Of a DNA stretch of 64,000 nt, positions 43,876-52,972 are shown one piece after another. Origin of the DNA: Novosphingobium naphthalenivorans NBRC 102051 (GTDB lineage Bacteria > Pseudomonadota > Alphaproteobacteria > Sphingomonadales > Sphingomonadaceae); contig NZ_BCTX01000020.1 of assembly GCF_001590985.1 (NCBI RefSeq), forward strand, positions 1-64,000. Reading direction: 5' to 3'. The notes below the pieces were generated by a model. That model was given only the letters and a program-made list of their open reading frames with translations, was not told the DNA's origin and searched no databases. How positions within the stretch are numbered: the stretch's first letter is position 1; each line of letters opens with the position of its first letter. The translations under genes were made by a program, and so were the position numbers.

Positions 43876-46698
43876 TCACTTCATTTCGAAGCGGAAACCG
43901 ACGCGGAACGACCGCCCGAGCAGGTCGCTATAGGTGGTGTTCGCAGCCATGCCGCTTTCCGGCAGCAACAGCGGCGAAGCGTTGAACAGGTTCGTCACGT
44001 TGATGAAGAACTGCGAATCCCCGAACATGGTATCGCCGATCTTGAACGTGGCGTTCGCATCCACGTAGAACGTGCCCGAAACGTGATTGTTGTCGATCGT
44101 CGAGACCTCGGTGGTCGAGGCCGGGCAGTTCGACGTGCACTCGTAGTAGCTCGAACTGTACCGGCCCGAACTGATGCCGCGCGCGGTGCCGGTCAGGCTG
44201 AAGCTCGGCGTGTCATACGTGGCCGAGAAACGGAAGATCCAGTTCGGCGGGCCGCTGCCACCGTTCGTACCGGCAGTGTCGATCGGGGTCGAGATGCCAT
44301 CGTCGACAATACGGTCGATGTAGTGGGTCGCCAGCGCGCGCAGCGTGACCGAGCCATCGCCGACCGGACGGCGATAGGCGAGGTCGAAGTCGATGCCGCG
44401 CGTGGTGATGCGGCTGAAGTTGAACGGGCTCGCGCTGAACAGATAGTCCCGCTGCCCGCTCGGATCCGCCGTGAAGGCCGAGCAGAACGCGGTGTGCCCT
44501 TCGATACAGCGGTTGTAGATGTCCTGCGAATAGTACTGGCTGATGGCATCCTTCAGCTTGATCTGGAACCAGTCGGCCGAGAACGACAGGCCCGGCAGGA
44601 ACGTCGGCGTGAACACGCCGCCGATGACGGTCGAGTCCGCCTTTTCCGGCTTCAGATTGGGATTGCCGGTGGTCGTTTCGAGGAACGTATAGACCGCACC
44701 GGTAATCGGATCCGTCAGCGAATTGGTGCGCGACGTGCCCGCCGCATACAACTCGGCCAGGTTAGGCGCACGGATATCGCGCGACTGAGTGACACGCAGG
44801 CGGAAATCGGGGATCGGTTGCCAGGTGGCACCGGTCTTCCACGTCGTCACATAGCCCGAAGTCGAGTAATCGGTCGCACGAACGGCGCCGTTGAACTCCA
44901 GCCCCAGACCCAGCGGCACAACGGTCTCAAGGTAGGCTTCCTTGACGTTGTAGCTGCCGAAGGTGGGCAGGTAGTTACCCACCGACCAGCCCGTCTGGTA
45001 CTCTTCGGGTACGTAGCCTGAGATTTCTTCCTTGCGGTATTCACCGCCGACAGCAACGCTGACATCGCCTGCCCAGGTCGCGAACGGCGTCACCGAAAGG
45101 TTGATACCGGCAACAGTCTGCTTCAGCTTCTGCTTGCGGTAAGGATCGCCCAGCACATAGTCGGCCATTTCCTGCGTCATCACGCCGGTGCCAAGCCAGT
45201 TGATCGGAACGCAGCCGTTCCCGGCATCGGTCAGCGTCGAGCGGCAGACGATATTGCCCGAACCGTCGAACACCGCATCGGTCGCAAGGCTGATCGCCTC
45301 GTTGTTCATGATGTTGCGGAGCTGTTCGCGCGTGTTGGTTTCACCGTACTGGCCATAGGCGCTCCAGATGGCCGGCTTGCCGAACATCGTGAACTCACCC
45401 TCGGCACCGAGCGCGTAGCGCTGGACATCGCGCTGGTTGTTGGTCTCGCGGTAAGGCAGATCGGACGACGTCGTCCCCAGCTTGACCGACGTAACGCCGG
45501 CCAGCGCGTCCGCACCGAGCGCGTTGATCAGGTAAGCGTTGTCAGAGGTGAGCGTGCGCGAGCTGGCGTACTGCGGCCCGGCGTTGAACAGCGATCGCGT
45601 CCAAGTGTACGACGCTTCGGCCCAGACGGTTGCCCAGTCAGTAGCGTCGTAGCTGACACGGCCGTAAAGGCCGCGGCGGTCATCCTGGGCATCAAGGCCG
45701 ATATTGCGGCCATTGTCCGCCAGCGCCCAGTCGCCACCGACCGACACGGACGAGGTCGAAAGCGAGCCATAGTCGTACTGGTTGACCGAGCCGCCTTCGC
45801 CGAAATAAATGCCGCGAAGACTGTTCGCCACAGTGCCGGTGGAAGAATTGATGATACCGCCCGGCAGGACGTTGTTGGTGCCGCCCGGCGAGACCCGGAT
45901 ATAACGCGGCAGGCCGTTATCTGCGGTATAGTCCGGGTTGGGGATGATGCGGTCGCCGTGGGCGTTCCATTTGCGCGTCGTCTTGAAGATGCCGTCCTTG
46001 TGGGCATACTCGCCGCTCAGCAGGACATGGCCGCGTCCATCGGCGAAGGAAAAGCCGCCGGCGCCCTTGAACGAATAATTGAAGCCGTCCCCGTACTGGG
46101 TAATGCCGGTATCGGCGCTGAGCTTGAGACCTTCGTACTTCTTGTCGAGCACGAAGTTCACCACGCCTGCCACAGCGTCCGAGCCATAGGCTGCCGAGGC
46201 ACCGCCGGTCACCACTTCGACGCTCTTGACTAGCTGCTGCGGGAAAGTGTTGATGTCGACGAGGCCGGTCACGCTCGAACCGACCGAACGGCGGCCGTCA
46301 AGCAGCACCAGCGTGCGGATTTCGCCCATGTTGCGCAAGTTGAGCGCATTGATGCCGGCAAGGCCCGAGCTCAGCGCCAGGCGCGAGTTCGAGGGCATCG
46401 TGCTGCCTGCAAGAGCCGGCAGCTGGTTGACGAAGTCCGCAAGGTTGTTGGTCGGCGACTGATTCAGGATATCCTGCTGCGACATGACCGTCAGCGGCGT
46501 GGGCGATTCAAAGCCCTGGCGCGCGACGCGCGAACCGGTGACGATGACAATGTTGTCCTCGTCCACCTTATCCACCGCAGAGGCCTGCGTATCCTGCGCC
46601 CAAGCCGGCGCACCATAGACACTGGCGGCAGCTCCCAGCGCGACCCCCATGGTCAGGCGAGAAACAAACATCTTGTTAATTCGAGTACGGTCGAACAT
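43876..46698 (-). CDS. TonB-dependent receptor without signalling domain
   Basis: 940 aa. Signal peptide (MFVSRLTMGVALGAAASVYGAPAWAQ), TonB-box region DNIVIVTGSRVARQG, plug (PTPLTVMSQQDILNQSPTNNLADFVNQLP, GGASAAYGSDAVAGVVNFVLD), and a barrel ending RSFRVGFRFEM. The start at 46698 has GGGGGG five bases before it; a longer frame reaches 46758. Being of the large sphingomonad type and lying between dadA and a secreted acylase, it may bring peptide or muropeptide fragments across the outer membrane. The ligand is inferred only from context. Confidence 0.9.
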   Translation of the reverse strand: MFDRTRINKMFVSRLTMGVALGAAASVYGAPAWAQDTQASAVDKVDEDNIVIVTGSRVARQGFESPTPLTVMSQQDILNQSPTNNLADFVNQLPALAGSTMPSNSRLALSSGLAGINALNLRNMGEIRTLVLLDGRRSVGSSVTGLVDINTFPQQLVKSVEVVTGGASAAYGSDAVAGVVNFVLDKKYEGLKLSADTGITQYGDGFNYSFKGAGGFSFADGRGHVLLSGEYAHKDGIFKTTRKWNAHGDRIIPNPDYTADNGLPRYIRVSPGGTNNVLPGGIINSSTGTVANSLRGIYFGEGGSVNQYDYGSLSTSSVSVGGDWALADNGRNIGLDAQDDRRGLYGRVSYDATDWATVWAEASYTWTRSLFNAGPQYASSRTLTSDNAYLINALGADALAGVTSVKLGTTSSDLPYRETNNQRDVQRYALGAEGEFTMFGKPAIWSAYGQYGETNTREQLRNIMNNEAISLATDAVFDGSGNIVCRSTLTDAGNGCVPINWLGTGVMTQEMADYVLGDPYRKQKLKQTVAGINLSVTPFATWAGDVSVAVGGEYRKEEISGYVPEEYQTGWSVGNYLPTFGSYNVKEAYLETVVPLGLGLEFNGAVRATDYSTSGYVTTWKTGATWQPIPDFRLRVTQSRDIRAPNLAELYAAGTSRTNSLTDPITGAVYTFLETTTGNPNLKPEKADSTVIGGVFTPTFLPGLSFSADWFQIKLKDAISQYYSQDIYNRCIEGHTAFCSAFTADPSGQRDYLFSASPFNFSRITTRGIDFDLAYRRPVGDGSVTLRALATHYIDRIVDDGISTPIDTAGTNGGSGPPNWIFRFSATYDTPSFSLTGTARGISSGRYSSSYYECTSNCPASTTEVSTIDNNHVSGTFYVDANATFKIGDTMFGDSQFFINVTNLFNASPLLLPESGMAANTTYSDLLGRSFRVGFRFEMK

Positions 46699-47171
46699 CG
46701 ACACCCCCCTTGGAAGCCGGCCATTTCGACGGCGCGTGAGCCTGATTGCCGAGCTCACGCGATCGCCGTTCCGTGCCGGTCAGTCGCATTCTAAACTTCG
46801 TGCGCAACACCCCTTGTAGGTGACGCGCCCAACCTCATTCGTCCCTCTCCGGACGGCCTGATGCGAAAGTCCCTCATGGCCCGTTCGCCCCGGCCTGGTC
46901 TGATGGAAAAACGGCATCGCCCAACGGACTATGTCATTTCCGGGACAGGACGTTACAGGCAGGCGGATTGCGGTCAATAGATGGACCTTTCTCCGGGTTG
47001 TCAAAGGTATAGCCATGGGGAATAGTGGCAAATTCGACGCACTTTCCCTGCTCCGGGAAAGGGGTTCCGGCCGATAGCTCGGGGCTATGGGCTCGCTGCG
47101 GCAAACTATGCGTGCCAGACAGCGTGATGGGGATAGCATGGCCTATTCCTGGGGCAATCCGGAGAGCCTGA
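46699..47171. other. Divergent control region, TonB receptor and acylase
   Basis: About 470 bp with no convincing gene. It contains a CTTTCCC/GGGAAAG dyad (47042-47061), a strong DgcR-type box (47074-47088) and a weaker ATAG-starting relative (47009-47023). Confidence 0.5.
47074..47088. promoter_or_regulatory. Candidate DgcR box upstream of the acylase gene
   Basis: ATAG-CTCGGGG-CTAT. It matches the dgcN box at 13 of 15 positions and lies 83 bases upstream of the start at 47172, almost the same distance as at dgcN. Confidence 0.6.
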
Positions 47172-49562
47172 ATGATAGAGCGTCGCGCAGTCCTGCTGGC
47201 ATCGGCTGCCCTTCTTGCCATCTCCGCCACTGGCTTTGCCCATGCGGCCGTGACGCACCGCGCCGCCAAACGCACCTTGCGCGTCCCCGGCGCACGTGCC
47301 CCCATCGCCATTCGCGAAGACCGTTTCGGCATCCCTCACGTGCGCGCGCAATCGAAGCACGATGCCTTCTTTGCCCAGGGCTATCTCGTCGCGCGCGACC
47401 GGCTGTTCCAGCTCGACTTCGACAATCGCCGCGAACTCGGCCGGCTGGCCGAAGCCTTCGGGGCGAAGTTTGCCGCAGCCGACCGCGCCGTGCGCCATTT
47501 CCACTATCGCGGTGACATCGCGGCCGAACTGGCTGCGATCCCCGCTGAGGTGCTCGACTGTGCACGCGGCTACATCGCCGGGATCAATGCCCGCATTGCC
47601 GAGACCGAAGCCGATCCGTCACTGCTGCCGCCCGAATATGCCATCATCGGCATCCGGCCCTTGCACTGGAACCTGGAAGACATGATCCGCACGCGCGGCG
47701 GATCGACCGGAAATGCCGACGACGAAGTGCGCCGGGCCATGCTGCAGGCGCGCGGCCAGCTGGACCTTGATCACTATATGGACCCGCTGCGCCCCGCGTG
47801 GTCGTTCACTGTCCCCGAAGGCCTCGATTGCAGTGCCGTGAGCCTCGCCGATCTCGGCATCCTGCCCGAACTGGGCAAACCGTTGCCTTTCGATCAGGCG
47901 GAACTGGCCGGCTGGGACCCGGACCTCTACCGCAGCGATCAGGCCGCGCAGGGCAGCAATGCCTGGACAGTGGCCGGATCGCACACCACCACCGGGCGCC
48001 CGATCCTCGCCAACGATCCGCACCTGTCGATCGGCGGGGCCAGCCCGCGCCATATCGTCCATCTCACCGCACCGGGGCTCGACGTGATCGGCGCCGGCTA
48101 TCCCGGCCTGCCCGGCATCATGCAGGGGCATACCGATCGCTTCGCCTTCGGCCGCACCAACTTCCACATCGACCAGACTGACCTGTTCGTCCTGCGCACG
48201 AAGGAGGACGACCCGGAACAGTACTGGCACAAGGGCGAATGGAAGCGCTTCGAGACGTACGAAGAGACGATCCCGGTCAAGGGCGGCAGCCCGGAAACGG
48301 TCATGCTGCGCTATGCCCAAGGCCGCCCGGTCATTGCCCGCGATCCCGAACGCAACCGCGCGACGGCCTTCGCTACCGTGACCATGCTGCCCGGCGCCAA
48401 CATGCAGTTCGCGATCATCGCGATCAATCTCGCGCACGACTGGGATTCGCTATGCGAGGCCTTCAAGCTGCATGTCTCGCCCACCAACCTGCACTATGCC
48501 GATATCGACGGGAACACCGGCTGGCACGCGATCGGCTTCACACCGAAGCGGCCGCGCCACGACGGCCTGTTCCCCGCGCCGGGAGACGGCGATTTCGACT
48601 GGGGCGGCATCCTTACCGTCGACGAGATGCCCAGCATCTACAATCCCGAAAACGGCTGGATCGCTTCGGCCAACGCGATGAACCTGCCCGCCGGCTATCC
48701 CTACCGCGAACGGATCATCAGCTTCTCGTGGAGCGATCCCTTCCGGTATGACCGGATTCGCGAAGTGCTGGGCAAGCCCGGCCGCCACGGTATCGAGGAA
48801 AGCGTGGCGCTGCAGCACGACGTGCAGTCTCTGCCCGCCCGCGCGCTGCTCAAGCTGCTGCCCAAGACGCCCTCGCCCGAAGCCACGCCCGCCGCCGCGC
48901 TGCTGCGCCGCTGGGACTGCGGCATCGCCGCGGACAGCGCGGCCGCCCTGCTTTACGAGATGACCGTGCCCGAATTGTCGGACCGGTTCCGCAAGGCGGT
49001 AATCCCCGCCGAAGCGCGCGATCTCATCACGTCGATCGACCTTGACGAAATGCTGACCGCTCTCGCCCAGCCCGACCCGCGCCTCGGTGCCGATCCCACC
49101 CTTGCCCGCGATGCCCTGCTGAATGAAGCGCTGGCGGCGGGATGGGCGAAGGCCGCCGAACTCGCCGGCCCCGATCCGGCACAATGGCGCTGGGGCGATC
49201 TCCACCGCGTCACCATCAAGCATCCGCTTTCCGACATTCCCGCAATCGATGCCGCCTATCCCGAAATTTCAGGGGGCCGTTCGGGCGGGGACGGGACGAC
49301 AGTGATGGCCCGCGGTTTCAATGCCAAGCACGGCTACGAGGTGCGCCACGGCGCCAGCTACCTGATGGTCGCCGACGTCGGCAACTGGGACAATACGCGC
49401 TTCCTGCTGCTGCCCGGCCAATCCGCCGACCCGGCCTCACCGCACTACCGGGATTTCTATCCGCTGTGGCTGGCTGGCGACATGCAGAAACTGCCGTTCT
49501 CCCCGGCCGCCGTCCGCGCGCAGACGGTCAGCCGGATGGAGCTCGTGCCGGAAGAAGCCTGA
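47172..49562 (+). CDS. Secreted penicillin-acylase-family amidase (second copy)
   Basis: 796 aa. Signal peptide MIERRAVLLASAALLAISATGFAHA, alpha chain, then the processing site at QG-Ser262-NAW with Ser262 the future N-terminal nucleophile. TGRPILANDPHLSIGGASPRHIVHL follows, as in the family. It is about 90 residues longer than the acylase at 18096 and of a different subgroup, so the two are not a recent duplication. Placed inside the peptidoglycan-fragment locus with a DgcR-type box upstream, it may cleave an N-acyl or peptide amide from cell-wall material. Beta-lactam or AHL substrates cannot be excluded. Confidence 0.88.
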   Translation: MIERRAVLLASAALLAISATGFAHAAVTHRAAKRTLRVPGARAPIAIREDRFGIPHVRAQSKHDAFFAQGYLVARDRLFQLDFDNRRELGRLAEAFGAKFAAADRAVRHFHYRGDIAAELAAIPAEVLDCARGYIAGINARIAETEADPSLLPPEYAIIGIRPLHWNLEDMIRTRGGSTGNADDEVRRAMLQARGQLDLDHYMDPLRPAWSFTVPEGLDCSAVSLADLGILPELGKPLPFDQAELAGWDPDLYRSDQAAQGSNAWTVAGSHTTTGRPILANDPHLSIGGASPRHIVHLTAPGLDVIGAGYPGLPGIMQGHTDRFAFGRTNFHIDQTDLFVLRTKEDDPEQYWHKGEWKRFETYEETIPVKGGSPETVMLRYAQGRPVIARDPERNRATAFATVTMLPGANMQFAIIAINLAHDWDSLCEAFKLHVSPTNLHYADIDGNTGWHAIGFTPKRPRHDGLFPAPGDGDFDWGGILTVDEMPSIYNPENGWIASANAMNLPAGYPYRERIISFSWSDPFRYDRIREVLGKPGRHGIEESVALQHDVQSLPARALLKLLPKTPSPEATPAAALLRRWDCGIAADSAAALLYEMTVPELSDRFRKAVIPAEARDLITSIDLDEMLTALAQPDPRLGADPTLARDALLNEALAAGWAKAAELAGPDPAQWRWGDLHRVTIKHPLSDIPAIDAAYPEISGGRSGGDGTTVMARGFNAKHGYEVRHGASYLMVADVGNWDNTRFLLLPGQSADPASPHYRDFYPLWLAGDMQKLPFSPAAVRAQTVSRMELVPEEA

Positions 49563-49569
49563 GCCCCGA

Positions 49570-51084
49570 TCAATAAGCGGCAGCGATGGCCAGCAGCGCC
49601 TTGTCCATCGCTGCCGTCGCTTCGCTGTCCCGCTCATCAGGCACATCGTTGGCGATGGTAGAGAAGATCAGCGTCTGCCCCTTGGCTGTGACCAGATAGC
49701 CCGAGAGCGCCCGTGAGGCATTGAGTGAGCCAGTCTTGGCGAAGAGCTTGCCGTCAAGCGGTGTATCGTGAAAACGGCTGCGCAGAGTGCCATCGACGCC
49801 GCCCACCGGCAGCGTCTCGCGCCAGGCCATGCCCCATGGCTGACGCGCCGCCCAGCCGAGCAGTGTCACGGCCGCGCGCGGCGAGATCCGGTTGTAGGAC
49901 GACATCCCCGAACCGTCCGCAAAGAAATAGCCTTCCTCCGGCAGGCCCGCTTCGCCCATGACCTTGTGCAGCACCGCCTGCCCATCCGCGATCGAGCCGC
50001 TGCCGCTCTCCCGGCCGACCCGGCGCAACATCAGTTCGGCGTGAAGGTTCTGGCTGACCTTGTTGATGATGCGGATGTCTTCGGCCAGCGGCAGGGCCGG
50101 AAGCTGCGCCAGCATCTCCGGTTCGGGCGCATGAGCCGCTGGCGTGCCGCCGCGCTGGGCGGGATCGTCGGCGGGCGTCAGCGGACGGTGGCGCACCTGC
50201 ACCTCGCCCGTCACCCGCACGCCGCGCGCCTCAAGCATCTGCTTCAGGCGCCAGGCCGCCCAGCGTGCCGGGTCGTCGATCCCGAGACGCAAGGTCTCTG
50301 GCTTGGCTTCGGCACCGATCGTCCCGCTCAGCACCAGCCGGTCGCTGCCCGGCATCCGCATCACGCCGATCGCGCTCTCCGTCCCCGAAACGGTGCGCAC
50401 GGCATTCTCGATCGTGTAGAAGCCGGGGGCCCCGATAATGGCCAGTTCCCCGGACGCACCTGCCGCAACAGTGACCGTCAGTTCATTGTCGTCCATCGTC
50501 AGGGCGGAAATGCCGGTGCCGTAGCGCGCCTGGATATTGTTCCAGCTCATGCCCGGGCTCCAGCGTTCATCGGGAAACCAGGTGTCGTCACCAATCACAT
50601 TGCGCACCTTGCGCGTGCGGGCGGCGACCGCGTCGGCAAGCGTCGTCAGGCAATCCTGCGTGCAATCGTCCGCGCCGGAAAGCCGCGCGTCGCCGTGCCC
50701 CATCAGCACGACATCCTGTGCACCGCGCCCGGCCTTTTCCAGCCGCACGCCGGTGCCCTGCGCCGAGGCATCCAGAACCGGAAGTTCAGAGAAGGCCGTG
50801 ACAGTGGTGAACATCTTGGTGTTCGAAGCCGGGATGAAGCGCTGGTCCGGCGCAATCGCCAGCAGGTCCTTCCCCTCCATCGTGGTGACGAGAATGCCGT
50901 AGCGGGTTCCGGCAGGCCCATCCGCAAGCGCGCGCTGGACGGCGTCCAGCACAGCGGCGTTCTGGGCCGTTGCCGGCAGCGAAAGGGGGCGCTGCGCAGC
51001 GGCCGCCACCGGCGGCACGGGTGGTCCGTCCGCGAGAGCGGGCATCGCCAGCGCCAGAGCAGGCAAAAGCAGAAACGATCGCAT
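49570..51084 (-). CDS. dacB: D-alanyl-D-alanine carboxypeptidase/endopeptidase (PBP4, S13)
   Basis: 504 aa with signal peptide MRSFLLLPALALAMPALA. Penicillin-binding motifs: SxxK at 87-90 (SNTK), SQN in VSQNLHAELMLRRVG, and KTG in FAKTGSLNASRALSG. The large insertion between the first two motifs is typical of S13 enzymes. It trims D-Ala from, or cuts cross-links in, peptidoglycan in the periplasm. The start at 51084 follows the amidohydrolase stop by 13 bases; a longer frame to 51276 is shadow. It converges with the acylase gene with seven bases between stops. Confidence 0.92.
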   Translation of the reverse strand: MRSFLLLPALALAMPALADGPPVPPVAAAAQRPLSLPATAQNAAVLDAVQRALADGPAGTRYGILVTTMEGKDLLAIAPDQRFIPASNTKMFTTVTAFSELPVLDASAQGTGVRLEKAGRGAQDVVLMGHGDARLSGADDCTQDCLTTLADAVAARTRKVRNVIGDDTWFPDERWSPGMSWNNIQARYGTGISALTMDDNELTVTVAAGASGELAIIGAPGFYTIENAVRTVSGTESAIGVMRMPGSDRLVLSGTIGAEAKPETLRLGIDDPARWAAWRLKQMLEARGVRVTGEVQVRHRPLTPADDPAQRGGTPAAHAPEPEMLAQLPALPLAEDIRIINKVSQNLHAELMLRRVGRESGSGSIADGQAVLHKVMGEAGLPEEGYFFADGSGMSSYNRISPRAAVTLLGWAARQPWGMAWRETLPVGGVDGTLRSRFHDTPLDGKLFAKTGSLNASRALSGYLVTAKGQTLIFSTIANDVPDERDSEATAAMDKALLAIAAAY

Positions 51085-51097
51085 GACAGTCGGCCCT

Positions 51098-52972
51098 TTA
51101 GTAGAAACGAACGTCGCCCAGCTCCAGCCAGGCGGTGCCACCGGGCTTGCCCGACAGCTGGAAACGCAGCGCGCGCAAGGCAGCAAGATCAAGCTTTGCA
51201 CCTTCCTCCTTGCTGGTGAAGGCCGCAAACGGCAGGCGCACTTCGGCCTGCTGCTCACCGGCGTGGAAGCCCGCACCGAACCAGTCGCCTTCGGAAAGGC
51301 CGTAGCTTTCCAGATTCAGGCGATAGTCTCCCGCACCCTTCACGGTGAAGGCAATGCCCGTGAAGCCGCGCGCATCAACCAGATCGATCGCACCGCGCGT
51401 CAGCGGAAGCACCAGTTCCGCGAAAGGCTTCGGTGCCGCACCGAACTGCGCGGCCATGAACACCGGCCGCTCACCCTCCGGCCCGGTTTCCGGGTGGACG
51501 AACGTGATGTGGCTGTGATCCGCCCCGGAATCGGTGGCATCCACCGGCAGCGTATCCAGATCGGTGCGGCCATCGGCGCGCTTGCCGGTCCAGATCGGCC
51601 CGGCCATCCTGCGGACCGGCAGAGGCGTCTGCGTGGAACTCTCCAACCGCGCGTGCAGCTTTTTCAGCGGGACCTCGCGCCCCGAAACCCAGACGCGGGA
51701 GACATTCCAGATATCCTCGATCGTCTCGTCGGGCCGGCCATCGACCAGCACCAGATCGGCGCGCATCCCCGGCGCGATCGTGCCGTGATCCTTGCCCTGC
51801 CCCATGATCTGCGCGCTCGTGCGCGTGGCCGCGACCAGCACTTGCGCCGGAGTGAAGCCCAGCTTCGTATAGAGCACCATCTCGCGGATCGCCGCCGGGC
51901 CGTGATAGACCCCGCCAATGCCCGAATCCGTGCCGATCCCGATCGGAATGCCCGCGGCGTGGATGGCTTTCAGATTGGCCTGCATGATCGCCCAGCGGCG
52001 TGCATCGTAGTCCTCGACAGGCTCCGGTCCCTTGGCCCGTTCCGCCTCTTCCCGCGCCTTTTCGCCGGGTGTGAAGCTGGCCCATTCGGCCGGGGTGAAG
52101 GCGCGGGTCTGCTGCGGTTCATAGACGACCATGGTCGAGACATAGGCTGTGCCTTTCGCCTTCATCCGCGCGATCAGATCGGCATCGACCGATGCATCGC
52201 CGACCCCATGAACCACGGAATCGACACCCGCACTGGCCGCAATCTTCGCGCCCGCCAAAGTCACGGTGTGCGTCACCACCGGGATGCCCGCCTTGTGCGC
52301 ATCCTCGACAATGGCTGCGAGCGTCTCCTCGTTCATATTATTGAGATCGCCGCCCCGGCCATAGCGCCAGCCATCGGTGAACGCCTTGATCTCGTCCGGC
52401 TTGTAAGGGAGCGCCTTTGCCATCACGAGGTGGGCCGCACGCGGCGTGGCCGCTTTCATCGTGAAGAAATCACCCCAGCCATATTCCGTGCCGTGCCCGC
52501 CCGGAACGCCGGTGCGGATCGCGAGATTGAGGTGCGGCGCCCAGATCCCGCCGGGCTGGCGAGTCATCTCGCGGATGGGCTGCAACATTTCGGCCGAGAC
52601 CGAGTAGTCGTTGACGGTCGTAATGCCCTGCACCAGATAACCGGCGTAGGCCTTGCCCAGATCCTCGGGCGCATCGTAACCAGGCGAGCGCAGATGCGCG
52701 TGCAGGTCATGCAGACCCGGCAGCAGCGTTTCGCCATGAGCGTTGACGACCCGGCTGCCGCGCGGCGCCTTGAGCCCCGGCCCGACCGCCACGATCCGTT
52801 CGCCCCGCACCAGCACGTCAGCCTTCTCGGCCGGAGCGCCAGTGCCGTCGAACACGCGGGCGTTCCGGATCAGCAGCGTGGCCGGCGCATCAGGCTCCGC
52901 CACGGCCATGCCGCCCATGACGGCTCCCAGTCCGACAACGGCAGCGCCCAGAACGGCAAGGAGGCGCTTCAT
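51098..52972 (-). CDS. Secreted amidohydrolase with C-terminal beta-sandwich
   Basis: 624 aa. Signal peptide to AVAEP, then an amidohydrolase domain of the imidazolonepropionase/prolidase-like group: GLHDLHAHL (His91, His93), VVTHTV, VVHGVGD, GTDSGIGGVYHG, and GMRADLVLVDG. From about residue 460 a second domain (FTGIAFTVKGAGDYRLNLESYG, LRALRFQLSGKPGGTAWLELGDVRFY) looks like a CIA30/carbohydrate-binding-type beta-sandwich. The ATG overlaps the stop of the S9 peptidase gene. Such enzymes often act on dipeptides. Substrate unknown. Confidence 0.82.
   Translation of the reverse strand: MKRLLAVLGAAVVGLGAVMGGMAVAEPDAPATLLIRNARVFDGTGAPAEKADVLVRGERIVAVGPGLKAPRGSRVVNAHGETLLPGLHDLHAHLRSPGYDAPEDLGKAYAGYLVQGITTVNDYSVSAEMLQPIREMTRQPGGIWAPHLNLAIRTGVPGGHGTEYGWGDFFTMKAATPRAAHLVMAKALPYKPDEIKAFTDGWRYGRGGDLNNMNEETLAAIVEDAHKAGIPVVTHTVTLAGAKIAASAGVDSVVHGVGDASVDADLIARMKAKGTAYVSTMVVYEPQQTRAFTPAEWASFTPGEKAREEAERAKGPEPVEDYDARRWAIMQANLKAIHAAGIPIGIGTDSGIGGVYHGPAAIREMVLYTKLGFTPAQVLVAATRTSAQIMGQGKDHGTIAPGMRADLVLVDGRPDETIEDIWNVSRVWVSGREVPLKKLHARLESSTQTPLPVRRMAGPIWTGKRADGRTDLDTLPVDATDSGADHSHITFVHPETGPEGERPVFMAAQFGAAPKPFAELVLPLTRGAIDLVDARGFTGIAFTVKGAGDYRLNLESYGLSEGDWFGAGFHAGEQQAEVRLPFAAFTSKEEGAKLDLAALRALRFQLSGKPGGTAWLELGDVRFY

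Noticed and set aside
47009..47023. Further DgcR-like box ATAGCCATGGGGAAT
   Set aside because: Only 10 of 15 positions match the strong box and the right half is poor. Noted, but not counted.
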